Shown here piece after piece: positions 1 through 5,751 of a DNA stretch of 5,941 bases; position 1 is the stretch's first letter, and every line of letters starts with the position of its first letter. A model generated the notes under the pieces. It ran no database searches, had not been told where the DNA came from, and saw only the letters and a program-made list of their open reading frames with translations. The stretch lies in assembly GCA_903921945.1 (NCBI GenBank), contig CAIXSC010000879.1, forward strand, positions 1-5,941, in the 5' to 3' direction. Position numbers and translations under genes: made by a program. This DNA comes from an uncultured Planctomycetaceae bacterium (lineage in GTDB: Bacteria > Planctomycetota > Planctomycetia > Pirellulales > Pirellulaceae).

Positions 1-78
1 CCGGGTGTGCGATCGAGGTTCACCGGCACCTTGGGCCGGGACAAAAAGTTGGCATCAAACGCTTCGTTCTCCTAGCTC

Positions 79-132
79 TTCGTGCTCCCCGTGTGCTTCG
101 TGCTCCCCGTGTGCTTCGTGTGCTTCGTGGTC
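79..132. repeat. 9/18-bp tandem repeat
   Basis: Two perfect 18-bp copies (TTCGTGCTCCCCGTGTGC, at 79-96 and 97-114) are followed by two related 9-bp units beginning TTCGTG (115-123 and 124-132). The 18-mer is itself two related 9-mers, so six 9-bp units lie in a row. On the minus strand the units read as GCACACGGGGAGCACGAA-type sequence. This resembles the ACACGAAG / CACAGAG-type intergenic repeats that I recall from Planctomycetes and related genomes; that likeness is from memory and unverified. It does not sit in a gene. Confidence 0.85.
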
Positions 133-204
133 CACCGATGGCCGCGTCCGCTTGTCTGCCAGGGGAACATGCCACTCGTCGCAACGCTGACGATCGGACT
201 CTGA

Positions 205-227
205 ACGTCACGCCAAACCGGTGACGT
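205..227. repeat. Inverted repeat ACGTCAC/GTGACGT
   Basis: A perfect 7-bp inverted repeat, ACGTCAC (205-211) and GTGACGT (221-227), flanks a 9-nt loop. No T-run follows on either strand, so it does not look like an intrinsic terminator. It could be an operator or an RNA hairpin. Perfect 7-bp stems with short loops are expected by chance several times in a window of this size, so this is weak evidence. Confidence 0.3.
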
Positions 228-334
228 AACATCAAAATCCGCATCAGTTTATGAAATCTCGAATGGTATTGGCGGTAAACGGAGACAAAAGATGCGTGTC
301 ACCGTTGCCTGCTGTCTTCCCCACCGCGACCGCT

Positions 335-355
335 GAAAAACTTCGGCTTTCGCCG
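335..355 (-). terminator. Weak intrinsic-terminator candidate after the minus-strand cluster
   Basis: On the minus strand the sequence reads CGGC, a GAAA tetraloop, GCCG, then AAGTTTTTC. The stem is only 4 bp but is capped by a GNRA tetraloop and followed by a five-T run. It begins about 27 nt past the stop codon of the last gene (ends at 382). Position and T-run favour a terminator; the short stem and the two-base gap before the T-run argue against a strong one. Confidence 0.3.
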
Positions 356-381
356 TTCGAGGCGTCGGTTGGGAATGGGGT

Positions 382-846
382 TCAGTCCGAATTGTCGAGT
401 GTCAGGATTCCAGGACCGTAGGGCGTGAGGACCGGGATCCAGGCTTCGACGCATTCATCGATCCGAGCCACATTGAGTTCCAGTTTGTGGCGTTCGTCTT
501 TGCCGTTCGAACGCGTTAGCCAGCAAGGAATCGTGGCGATGAGCGTGGCGAGTTCGGCGATGAGTTCCTCTCTCCATTCGACTTCGCCGGTGGAACAGTG
601 GCCGGCAAAGCGTTTCCAGAACCATTGGTAGACCTTTTTCGCCGCGCTGGGGCCGCCAACGGGCACCAGGAAGCCTTCGATGGCGCGAATCTCCGTCGCA
701 ATCCCGCCACATTGCTGCGCGTACCGCACGCCCGTGCCGTGCTCGACGATCACAACCAGCCCCGTTTCCTGCGTGCCGTCCGGGTTCAAGAAGACATAGG
801 GCATCAAGCCGGAGGGCGACTTGTCACTGCGGGAACGCGGTTTCAC
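382..846 (-). CDS. Uncharacterised small protein, possible DUF6210 family
   Basis: This encodes 154 residues from a GTG start at 846. The GTG overlaps the TGA stop of the upstream metallophosphoesterase gene (GTGA at 846-843), which suggests translational coupling. An in-frame ATG at 804 would give a 140-residue protein beginning MPYVFLNPDGTQ, which looks like a natural N-terminus; neither start has a strong Shine-Dalgarno. Visible features are a hydrophobic LVVIVEHGTGVRY segment, a CGG turn, an EGFLVPVGG motif, a tryptophan-rich YQWFWKRF stretch, and a C-terminal segment (EAWIPVLTPYGPGILTLDNSD, split here as EAWIPVL and TPYGPGILTLDNSD). This pattern resembles what I recall of DUF6210 proteins, whose function is unknown. 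There is no signal peptide or membrane helix, so it is probably cytoplasmic. Being a gene is fairly certain; the family name is tentative. Confidence 0.7.
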   Translation of the reverse strand: MKPRSRSDKSPSGLMPYVFLNPDGTQETGLVVIVEHGTGVRYAQQCGGIATEIRAIEGFLVPVGGPSAAKKVYQWFWKRFAGHCSTGEVEWREELIAELATLIATIPCWLTRSNGKDERHKLELNVARIDECVEAWIPVLTPYGPGILTLDNSD

Positions 847-2063
847 GTGGCCACCGGCGCGGTCCAGGTTTGGGGAGTGAAAAAGCCGGTCGCCCAGCGA
901 TCCTTCGTCTGGTATTCGCGGACCGTTAGGCGCCCATCGCGCAGTTCGACATAGAAAAACGCCTGAGCGTTGCCTGAAAAATGGCTGGCGTTATCGGTGT
1001 TGAACACGGGAATGCCGGTCTCGGCCTTGGGCGACTCGCCGTCCCAGCGAAACACATTCCGCGCGTGGGTGTGGCCGTAAAAAATGGCCGCGATGTTGTA
1101 ACCCTTCAACGCCGAATGGAACGCGCGGACGTCGCACGGATCCCATTCTTTCGAACCCGCGTCGACGGCCAAATCGCACGCGCCGGTGTAACGAGCGATG
1201 TCGACATGGTGCGTGATGATCACCGGCCGTCCCGAGGTTCCGACTTTGTCCTTCAGGTCGGCGACCAGGAAGTCGAGGCTATCGAGCGCCGCATATCGGC
1301 GACGGCGGGCCACCGTTCGGTCGCCACCCACGATGAGCCCCAGATTGACAAAGTGGGCCGGTCCCCAGTTCCAGGAATAGTGCAAGCCGTTGGCTGAGAC
1401 GTGTTCCACGTCCGGACGCGTTTTGTTCCGAACGGCGATCTGGTCGAGCGCGTATCCCTTGCCATGCGGCGAATCATGGTTGCCCCACACTTCATACACC
1501 GGAATCTTGAGGCGGCCATCGCGACCGGTCAGTCCATAATCGCGAGTGAACGCGGCCCATTCCGTGCGCTGCATTTCTCCCGTCACGCCGCCCTGCTTGT
1601 CACCCGTGTCGATCACGTCGCCGGCATGGATGACGCCGCGGGGTTGGCCGACCCGCCCGCCACCGGCCGATTCGGGAATCTCGGTGCCCGGCAACTGGTT
1701 GAGCGTATCCACCAGCTTGCCGCAGATTTCGGCCGCGCGGGGATCGATCCGCGTCGGTTGCTCGCGATCCGCCAGATAATGAGTGTCTCCGATGACGAAA
1801 AAGGACAGCGCGTCGCCAGCGGTTGGCTGGCTCGATTCGGCCGCGAACGCCGAACTGCCACCGCCAGCGACAACACCCGCGCCCACGATCGCCGCCGATC
1901 CGGCAATCGCCGCCGATCCAGCGAGTGCTCCGCCGAGAAAGGTACGGCGGCTCGTCCTACCCGCCGCCAGGCCCTCGCCCTCGGCCTCAGCGACATGTGT
2001 CAACCGCTCGCTGTCGACCCGGTGGCGATGGGCCCCTCGTGACACTCGCCGATTGCTTTTCAT
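843..2063 (-). CDS. Tat-exported calcineurin-like metallophosphoesterase
   Basis: A 406-residue phosphoesterase from ATG at 2063, chosen because an AGGAG Shine-Dalgarno lies 8 nt upstream; an in-frame TTG at 2081 would add six residues. A twin-arginine signal (TSRRTFLGG, about residues 37-45) precedes a small-residue hydrophobic stretch and a likely cleavage site near residue 74 (SAFA/AE). The calcineurin-like metal-binding motifs are all present in order: GDTH (D93, H95), GD (D149), GNHD (194-197), THH (284-286) and GHTH (330-333). An intact dinuclear metal centre is therefore expected, so it should hydrolyse phosphomonoesters or diesters outside the cytoplasm; the substrate is unknown. The n-region before the RR pair is unusually long (about 38 residues, rich in Arg and His). 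The gene's stop overlaps the next gene's GTG start. The enzyme class is secure; the physiological role is not. Confidence 0.93.
   Translation of the reverse strand: MKSNRRVSRGAHRHRVDSERLTHVAEAEGEGLAAGRTSRRTFLGGALAGSAAIAGSAAIVGAGVVAGGGSSAFAAESSQPTAGDALSFFVIGDTHYLADREQPTRIDPRAAEICGKLVDTLNQLPGTEIPESAGGGRVGQPRGVIHAGDVIDTGDKQGGVTGEMQRTEWAAFTRDYGLTGRDGRLKIPVYEVWGNHDSPHGKGYALDQIAVRNKTRPDVEHVSANGLHYSWNWGPAHFVNLGLIVGGDRTVARRRRYAALDSLDFLVADLKDKVGTSGRPVIITHHVDIARYTGACDLAVDAGSKEWDPCDVRAFHSALKGYNIAAIFYGHTHARNVFRWDGESPKAETGIPVFNTDNASHFSGNAQAFFYVELRDGRLTVREYQTKDRWATGFFTPQTWTAPVAT
1888..1923. repeat. In-frame 18-bp duplication in the Tat signal h-region
   Basis: Two adjacent 18-bp units (1888-1905 and 1906-1923) match at 16 of 18 positions and share ATCGCCGCCGATCC. 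They encode the consecutive hexapeptides of the AGSAAIAGSAAIVG stretch of the phosphoesterase signal peptide. The unit is a multiple of three, so the frame is kept and the hydrophobic core is simply lengthened. Confidence 0.75.
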
Positions 2064-2071
2064 CCTCAGAT

Positions 2072-2076
2072 CTCCT
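2072..2076 (-). promoter_or_regulatory. Ribosome binding site deciding the phosphoesterase start
   Basis: The minus strand reads AGGAG here, with 8 nt to the ATG at 2063. This favours the ATG over the in-frame TTG at 2081, which lies upstream of this site. Confidence 0.75.
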
Positions 2077-2093
2077 GGCAAGAAGCCTGTCTT

Positions 2094-2132
2094 CCTGAAA
2101 TGCTTTGAAGGCCGGAAATGCTTCCCTGGCCT
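2094..2132. repeat. Hairpin and degenerate 18-bp repeat in the phosphoesterase leader
   Basis: CCTGAAATGCTT (2094-2105) and CCGGAAATGCTT (2112-2123) match at 11 of 12 positions and are spaced 18 bp apart. The second copy forms a hairpin: GGCC/GGCC (2110-2113 with 2128-2131) and GGAA/TTCC (2114-2117 with 2122-2125), with an ATGC loop and a CT bulge. It lies in the 169-bp gap between the beta-helix gene and the phosphoesterase gene, about 45 nt before the latter's ATG. It could be a transcript-processing or attenuation element; no T-run follows on the minus strand. Confidence 0.4.
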
Positions 2133-2232
2133 CGAACGATGGCTAGCCCCTGAACGGTTCCGAGTTCGGTCCGGAATGCGTTCAACTGTTTAGATACCGT
2201 GAACCCGTTTGTGTGGCGAAAGCTCCATACCG

Positions 2233-3675
2233 TCAGATACTCGCCGCCACTCGATTATCGCGAACAACCGCCGTCTTGGGATCCGCCTGGATCGGCTCGC
2301 CTTTCGAACCGCCCACGAGATTATCGGCGATGATGTTATCGCGGCCGGAACCGAGGACTCGAATCGCTTCGGCCATGCGCGGCTGTTTGCGGCGGTCGAC
2401 AATCGTGTTCTGAGCGACTCGGCAGCGAACGCAATCTTCGAGTTCCACGCCGCGATGGAGCGGGTCGAGGATATGCGACCCCGAGAGGCTCGAGTCGCGG
2501 CAGCGGCGAAAGGTGACGGCCGCGCCGGCGGCGGGCGAGCCAGCGCAGAATCGCTCGGCGGCCAGGCCGCTGACGGCGACATTGTCGCAGTCTTCGAACA
2601 GCAACCCGTCTTTGGGCGGCTCGGAGTCGACACAGCGCCAGCCGAAGGTGTTGGCGCCGATCGCCAACCCCTGGCAATGACTGGCGCGAATCGACAGATC
2701 GGCCGAATCGTAGATCGAATTGCCGGTGATGGTGATTCGCGAGGCATGCCGCAGGTCGACTGCGCGGAACTGGCTGCCAAGCACATTGCCAGTAATGTTG
2801 ATCAGGTGGGCTGTGTCGGGAACGGAACGCGGATCGTCTTCGGCCGAGCGGGAACGTTCGACGGGCGCTCCCACAACACGAATGTTCGCGCCGCCCGGCT
2901 GCACGGTGGCTTGGATGGTGTTGCCGCTGATCGTGACTTCGCTGATGACTCCTTTGACCGCCTCAAACCAGATTTCGGCGCCGCCATGGTGCGCGGCCAG
3001 CGTTGCGGGATCGGCTTGGCGTGGTCCCGAATTGCCGGCCGTGATGTTGTTGTATTCGATGTCGTTCCCGACGATCTGCAGATTGTGAACGTCTCCGTTG
3101 AGCGACTTGATGCCAGCGACTTTGTTCCAGCTAATGTGGTTGCCGTGAAGGATAATCTGGTGCAGGTTGCATTCGTCGAAGAACACGCCCATCTCGCGAT
3201 TGTCGTACAGATGCGAGTCGGCCAGGATGAAATCGCGATTGCGTTCGACCAAGTGGATGCCATGTTTGCACTGGCGGACCAACACTTGGGCGATGACGCA
3301 CTTCATGGTGCGTCGCAGTTCGATGCCCACAGCCTCGGGATGTTCCCCCACGATCTCCACCGCGGTGACGATCGGCAGCCGTTCCTTCTCCCAGGTGTGC
3401 GGTTGCACGGAACGGGGCAGGGCGGAACCTTGATGGTCGCCGAGGATTCGGAGAGCCGGTCCGGGACCGGCCATCACGATTCGCGACGCGCCCGATTCGC
3501 CCCGCACGCCTCCGTAACCTTGCTTGGTCAAGTCGAGTACCAGCGGTCGAGTGATCCGGTAGGTGCCCTTGTTCAATCGCAGCACGCCGTCGCCTGATTC
3601 CAAGGCATGCTGCAGAGCGTCCGTATCGTCTGTCTTCCCGTCGCCCACCGCGCCGTAACCGTAGACATTCACCAT
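2233..3675 (-). CDS. Pectate-lyase-superfamily right-handed parallel beta-helix protein
   Basis: A 480-residue protein from ATG at 3675; the frame stays open upstream into the permease gene, but this ATG has an AGGGAG site 11 nt before it and starts directly at the conserved fold. The N-terminus (residues 2-41) has the hallmark NVYGYGAVGDGKTDDTDAL...GTYRI of the Pectate_lyase_3 / glycoside hydrolase 55-like cap, with GDGKTDDT at 11-18. From about residue 100 to the end there are many imperfect parallel beta-helix coils with turns such as VTISGNTI, INITGNVL, ITITGNSI, VAQNTIVD and IIADNLVG. Such proteins usually bind or cleave polysaccharides, but no catalytic residues can be assigned, so lyase, hydrolase, epimerase or purely structural roles are all open. 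No signal peptide is present with this start, which is odd for the family. It lies 40 bp after the permease stop and is probably cotranscribed with it. Confidence 0.9.
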   Translation of the reverse strand: MVNVYGYGAVGDGKTDDTDALQHALESGDGVLRLNKGTYRITRPLVLDLTKQGYGGVRGESGASRIVMAGPGPALRILGDHQGSALPRSVQPHTWEKERLPIVTAVEIVGEHPEAVGIELRRTMKCVIAQVLVRQCKHGIHLVERNRDFILADSHLYDNREMGVFFDECNLHQIILHGNHISWNKVAGIKSLNGDVHNLQIVGNDIEYNNITAGNSGPRQADPATLAAHHGGAEIWFEAVKGVISEVTISGNTIQATVQPGGANIRVVGAPVERSRSAEDDPRSVPDTAHLINITGNVLGSQFRAVDLRHASRITITGNSIYDSADLSIRASHCQGLAIGANTFGWRCVDSEPPKDGLLFEDCDNVAVSGLAAERFCAGSPAAGAAVTFRRCRDSSLSGSHILDPLHRGVELEDCVRCRVAQNTIVDRRKQPRMAEAIRVLGSGRDNIIADNLVGGSKGEPIQADPKTAVVRDNRVAASI

Positions 3676-3686
3676 GGTTGAAACCG

Positions 3687-3692
3687 CTCCCT
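3687..3692 (-). promoter_or_regulatory. Ribosome binding site deciding the beta-helix start
   Basis: The minus strand reads AGGGAG here, 11 nt before the ATG at 3675. The spacing is slightly long but acceptable. It supports a start in the gap after the permease stop (3716) rather than in the longer open frame that overlaps the permease coding sequence. Confidence 0.55.
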
Positions 3693-3715
3693 GGGAAAGC
3701 GGTTGTTGTACCGTC

Positions 3716-4702
3716 TTACGACGGCGTTCGCACCCCGGCCGCTCGGCCGTAAATGACGCCCGACGAACGACGGTGGGCCGCCACTTCAATACACGCGATT
3801 CCCAGGGACAGACAAACGTAGACCAGGATCGCGTACAACACGCCAACCGCCGACACGCCATCCGCCGACACGCCAACCGTCATCGCGACCGCCGTCCCGC
3901 GATCAGCAATCGAGGCCGCTGAAGTCGGAGTCGCGATGGGGTGTACGAACAGCGACGCTTGCAACAGCAACGCCAGATTGCCGTTGCGCACCACGACTTC
4001 GATGGCGATCGCCAGCGTGTCGGGGCACGAGCGGCGGGCGAGCAAGCAAAGGCCGTAGGTCAGCCACATCGAAACAGCGGCCAGCAGCAGGACAGCCAGC
4101 GGTGCTCGCCAGCCCTGGCTCAACAATTCCAGTCTGCCGGCGGCCAACAAGGTGGCGAAGAGCGCGGCCATTACCGCCAAACTCGCGCGAATCGCCCAGC
4201 GGCCCGCGGTCGCGTAGACCGTTGGAAAGAAACGACGGGTCGCCATGCCGGCCACGAGCGGCCCGAGCAGCCAGCAGCCGATTTCCGCGACGATCAGCCG
4301 CGCGGGCATGACCACGGCCGGAACATCCAAGCCTTGGCCGAATAGCTTCAGGACAAGCGGCGTCGTGATGAGGCACAGCGACGTACACAGGGTGGTCGCC
4401 GCCACAGACAGCGCCACATTCCCGCGCCCAAGGTAGGTGAAGAGGTTCGTGTAGGAACCGCCGGGCAGCGCTACGATCAACAACATGCCGGCGGCGACCC
4501 CCGGCGAGACATTGAGCATGCGGGCGAGCAGCACCGCTAAACATGGAGCCACAAGCCACTGCATTACCAGGATCACGAGCAAGCTGAGCGGCGACCGGGC
4601 CACATCGATGAAGTCCCGAGCGGTGAGCGTCGTGCCCATGCCATACATGGACGTCACAAGCATGCCAGCCGCCAAGGCGTATTCCGCCGTTGCGTAATCC
4701 AT
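3716..4702 (-). CDS. Bile acid:sodium symporter family (SBF/BASS) permease
   Basis: A 328-residue inner-membrane protein from ATG at 4702, preceded by an AAGGTGGT ribosome binding site. The frame stays open upstream only as a shadow of the divergent gene. It is the usual size for the family, with about nine to ten hydrophobic helices. Diagnostic motifs are the TM3 glutamine (about residue 48, VMQWLVAPCL), the crossover motif PGGSYTN (80-86), YLGRGNVALSVAATT (90-104) and the TM9 motif EVVVRNGNLALLL (about 236-248). Compared with the bacterial ASBT structure from Neisseria, the first sodium site (Thr/Asn of SYTN, Ser99, Thr103, Glu236) looks intact, but the glutamine of the EVGMQN motif is an arginine here. 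The TM9-TM10 linker is about 20 residues longer than usual and carries a short tandem repeat. The likely substrate is an organic anion; which one cannot be told. It is the first gene of the minus-strand cluster, divergent from the dehydrogenase. Confidence 0.9.
   Translation of the reverse strand: MDYATAEYALAAGMLVTSMYGMGTTLTARDFIDVARSPLSLLVILVMQWLVAPCLAVLLARMLNVSPGVAAGMLLIVALPGGSYTNLFTYLGRGNVALSVAATTLCTSLCLITTPLVLKLFGQGLDVPAVVMPARLIVAEIGCWLLGPLVAGMATRRFFPTVYATAGRWAIRASLAVMAALFATLLAAGRLELLSQGWRAPLAVLLLAAVSMWLTYGLCLLARRSCPDTLAIAIEVVVRNGNLALLLQASLFVHPIATPTSAASIADRGTAVAMTVGVSADGVSAVGVLYAILVYVCLSLGIACIEVAAHRRSSGVIYGRAAGVRTPS
3841..3881. repeat. In-frame 15-bp tandem repeat within the permease gene
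   Basis: Units CGCCAACCGCCGACA (3841-3855) and CGCCATCCGCCGACA (3856-3870) differ at one base, and the first 9 bases of a third unit (CGCCAACCG, from 3871) follow. On the minus strand they encode the GVSADGVSAVGVL stretch of the permease, between TM9 and the last helix. The 15-bp period keeps the frame. Confidence 0.8.
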
Positions 4703-4940
4703 ATCACCACCTTGTTGGCGGAGCGTTTTGAGCCGCACCGTGGAACTTCGGCTTGCGCTGCGGCTTGGCATGAGCCGCAAGTCCCACAGATGCTCGAGCG
4801 TCCTGGAAACTGCTCCCTCCCGGTACGCCACGCAGGTAGCTACCATAGCGGCCCGGGAGCGACCAAGCACCCATTCGACTCGCGCGGGTGCCATGTTCAT
4901 CCGCGGATCGATCCCGCAAACTCGAACGGAAAGTGAAACC
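4703..4940. promoter_or_regulatory. Divergent intergenic regulatory region
   Basis: These 238 bp separate the start codons of the divergent permease and dehydrogenase genes, so they must hold both promoters unless either is read from elsewhere. I could not find a convincing sigma70-type -35/-10 pair. Symmetric elements are visible: a 7-bp hairpin TGCGGCT/AGCCGCA (4759-4779), an inverted repeat CTCCCGG/CCGGGAG (4817-4823 with 4853-4859) almost concentric with the perfect palindrome GGTAGCTACC (4835-4844), and a second perfect palindrome GGATCGATCC (4905-4914) 26 nt before the dehydrogenase ATG. These are operator candidates only; no regulator gene is in the window. Confidence 0.5.
4706..4713 (-). 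promoter_or_regulatory. Ribosome binding site deciding the permease start
   Basis: The minus strand reads AAGGTGGT just before the ATG at 4702. It fixes the start of the permease inside a much longer open frame that continues antisense to the dehydrogenase gene up to the window end. Confidence 0.7.
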
Positions 4941-5750
4941 ATGACCGGGAATGGGCACGTGAACGAATGGGCGAGTCGGGTTGCCGTGGTGACCGGTGGC
5001 GGTTCGGGGATCGGAAAGGCCATCGCGTTGAGGTTAGCTCGCGCCGGAGCACAGGTGATCGCGGGCGACCTGCGGTTCGACCCGGCCGCCGAACAACCGC
5101 TCGTGGCCGCTCGAGTTCGAATGGTGCCGGTCGATGTTCGCAAAGAAGCCGACATCGAACAATTGATGGCGGTTTCCGACAATCTGGGTGGACTCGATCT
5201 GCTGGTGAATTCGGCGGGAATCGTGCTCGTGCGGCAAATCCCGGATGTCTCGGAGGCCGAGTGGGACGCGTGCCTGGACACGAATCTCAAAGGGGCGTTT
5301 CTCGCTTCCAAACATGCCATCCCGCGATTGAAGAATCGCGGCGGCGGCTCGATCATCAACATCGCCAGCAATGCGGGATTGCTGCCCCGCGCCCATGATC
5401 CGGTGTATTCGACGAGCAAGGCCGCGCTGATTGCCCTGACGCAGTGTCTCGCGTTGTCGCATTCCCCTGATCGGATTCGCGCGAACGCGATCTGTCCTGG
5501 CCCCGTCCAGGACACTCGCATCATCGACCGCGAAATCGAATTGGCGGCCGACCCGGAAGATCTACGACAGCGAATCATTGGCGCCAGTCCCCTGTGCCGC
5601 GCCTTCGGCAGGATGGTCACGCCAGAAGAAATCGCCGAATCGGTGGTCTTTCTTGCCAGCGACGCCGCGCAACTCATTACCGGCACGTCGCTCGCGATCG
5701 ATGGCGGCAAGAGTCTCGGAGTGCCGCCCAGCACGACATCCGGCCGGTAA
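4941..5750 (+). CDS. Classical short-chain dehydrogenase/reductase (SDR), NAD-type
   Basis: A 269-residue cytoplasmic oxidoreductase from ATG at 4941, with a modest GGAAAG site 7 nt upstream; the frame is open further upstream but conservation begins just after this ATG. It has the full set of classical SDR motifs: the cofactor-binding TGGGSGIG (18-25), an acidic Asp43 at the end of the second strand, which favours NAD(H) over NADP(H), Asp65, NSAG (90-93, in place of NNAG), the active-site Asn115, Ser143, Tyr156 and Lys160 (YSTSK), the PGP motif (186-188) and a C-terminal ITGTSLAIDGG. Length is typical (about 250) plus a short polar tail. It should be an active alcohol/ketone dehydrogenase; annotation as 3-oxoacyl-ACP reductase would be only a default. 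Its divergence from a permease suggests a role in breakdown of the imported compound, as an inference. A repeat begins 1 nt past its stop codon. Confidence 0.93.
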   Translation: MTGNGHVNEWASRVAVVTGGGSGIGKAIALRLARAGAQVIAGDLRFDPAAEQPLVAARVRMVPVDVRKEADIEQLMAVSDNLGGLDLLVNSAGIVLVRQIPDVSEAEWDACLDTNLKGAFLASKHAIPRLKNRGGGSIINIASNAGLLPRAHDPVYSTSKAALIALTQCLALSHSPDRIRANAICPGPVQDTRIIDREIELAADPEDLRQRIIGASPLCRAFGRMVTPEEIAESVVFLASDAAQLITGTSLAIDGGKSLGVPPSTTSGR

Positions 5751-5751
5751 C

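Larger units (their letters stand above)
1..381. other. Non-coding region downstream of the minus-strand gene cluster
   Basis: I see no convincing gene here. Open frames in this stretch are short and arginine/serine-rich because they read through the tandem repeat at 79-132. The region contains that repeat, an inverted repeat at 205-227, a locally AT-richer stretch around 225-290, a possible 14-codon ORF at 292-336 and a weak terminator-like hairpin at 335-355. The minus-strand cluster ends at 382, so most of this is its 3' flank. No tRNA or other structured RNA was recognised. Confidence 0.6.

Noticed and set aside
79..132. CRISPR array
   Set aside because: The units abut directly with no unique spacers, so this is a simple tandem repeat. 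The 5752-5941 array likewise has too few copies and no uniform spacers.
20..244. 74-codon minus-strand frame with STRGARSTRGAR repeats
   Set aside because: The repeated residues are a translation of the non-coding tandem repeat at 79-132. No ribosome binding site or domain supports it.
271..281. GGCGGTAAACG shared with the reverse complement of 5853-5863
   Set aside because: A single shared 11-mer across about 6 kb on both strands is expected by chance several times, so it does not link the two regions.
1401..2042. 213-codon plus-strand open frame
   Set aside because: It is antisense to the phosphoesterase, which carries a full set of metal-binding motifs. Composition is Arg/Ala-rich with no domain.
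2209..3597. 462-codon plus-strand open frame
   Set aside because: It is antisense to the beta-helix gene, whose repeated motifs are clear on the other strand. The product has no recognisable domain and looks like a mirror of the beta-helix codons.
3676..3876. 67-residue N-terminal extension of the beta-helix protein
   Set aside because: It overlaps the permease 3' coding sequence, is Arg/Cys-rich without signal-peptide character, and a ribosome binding site supports the ATG at 3675.
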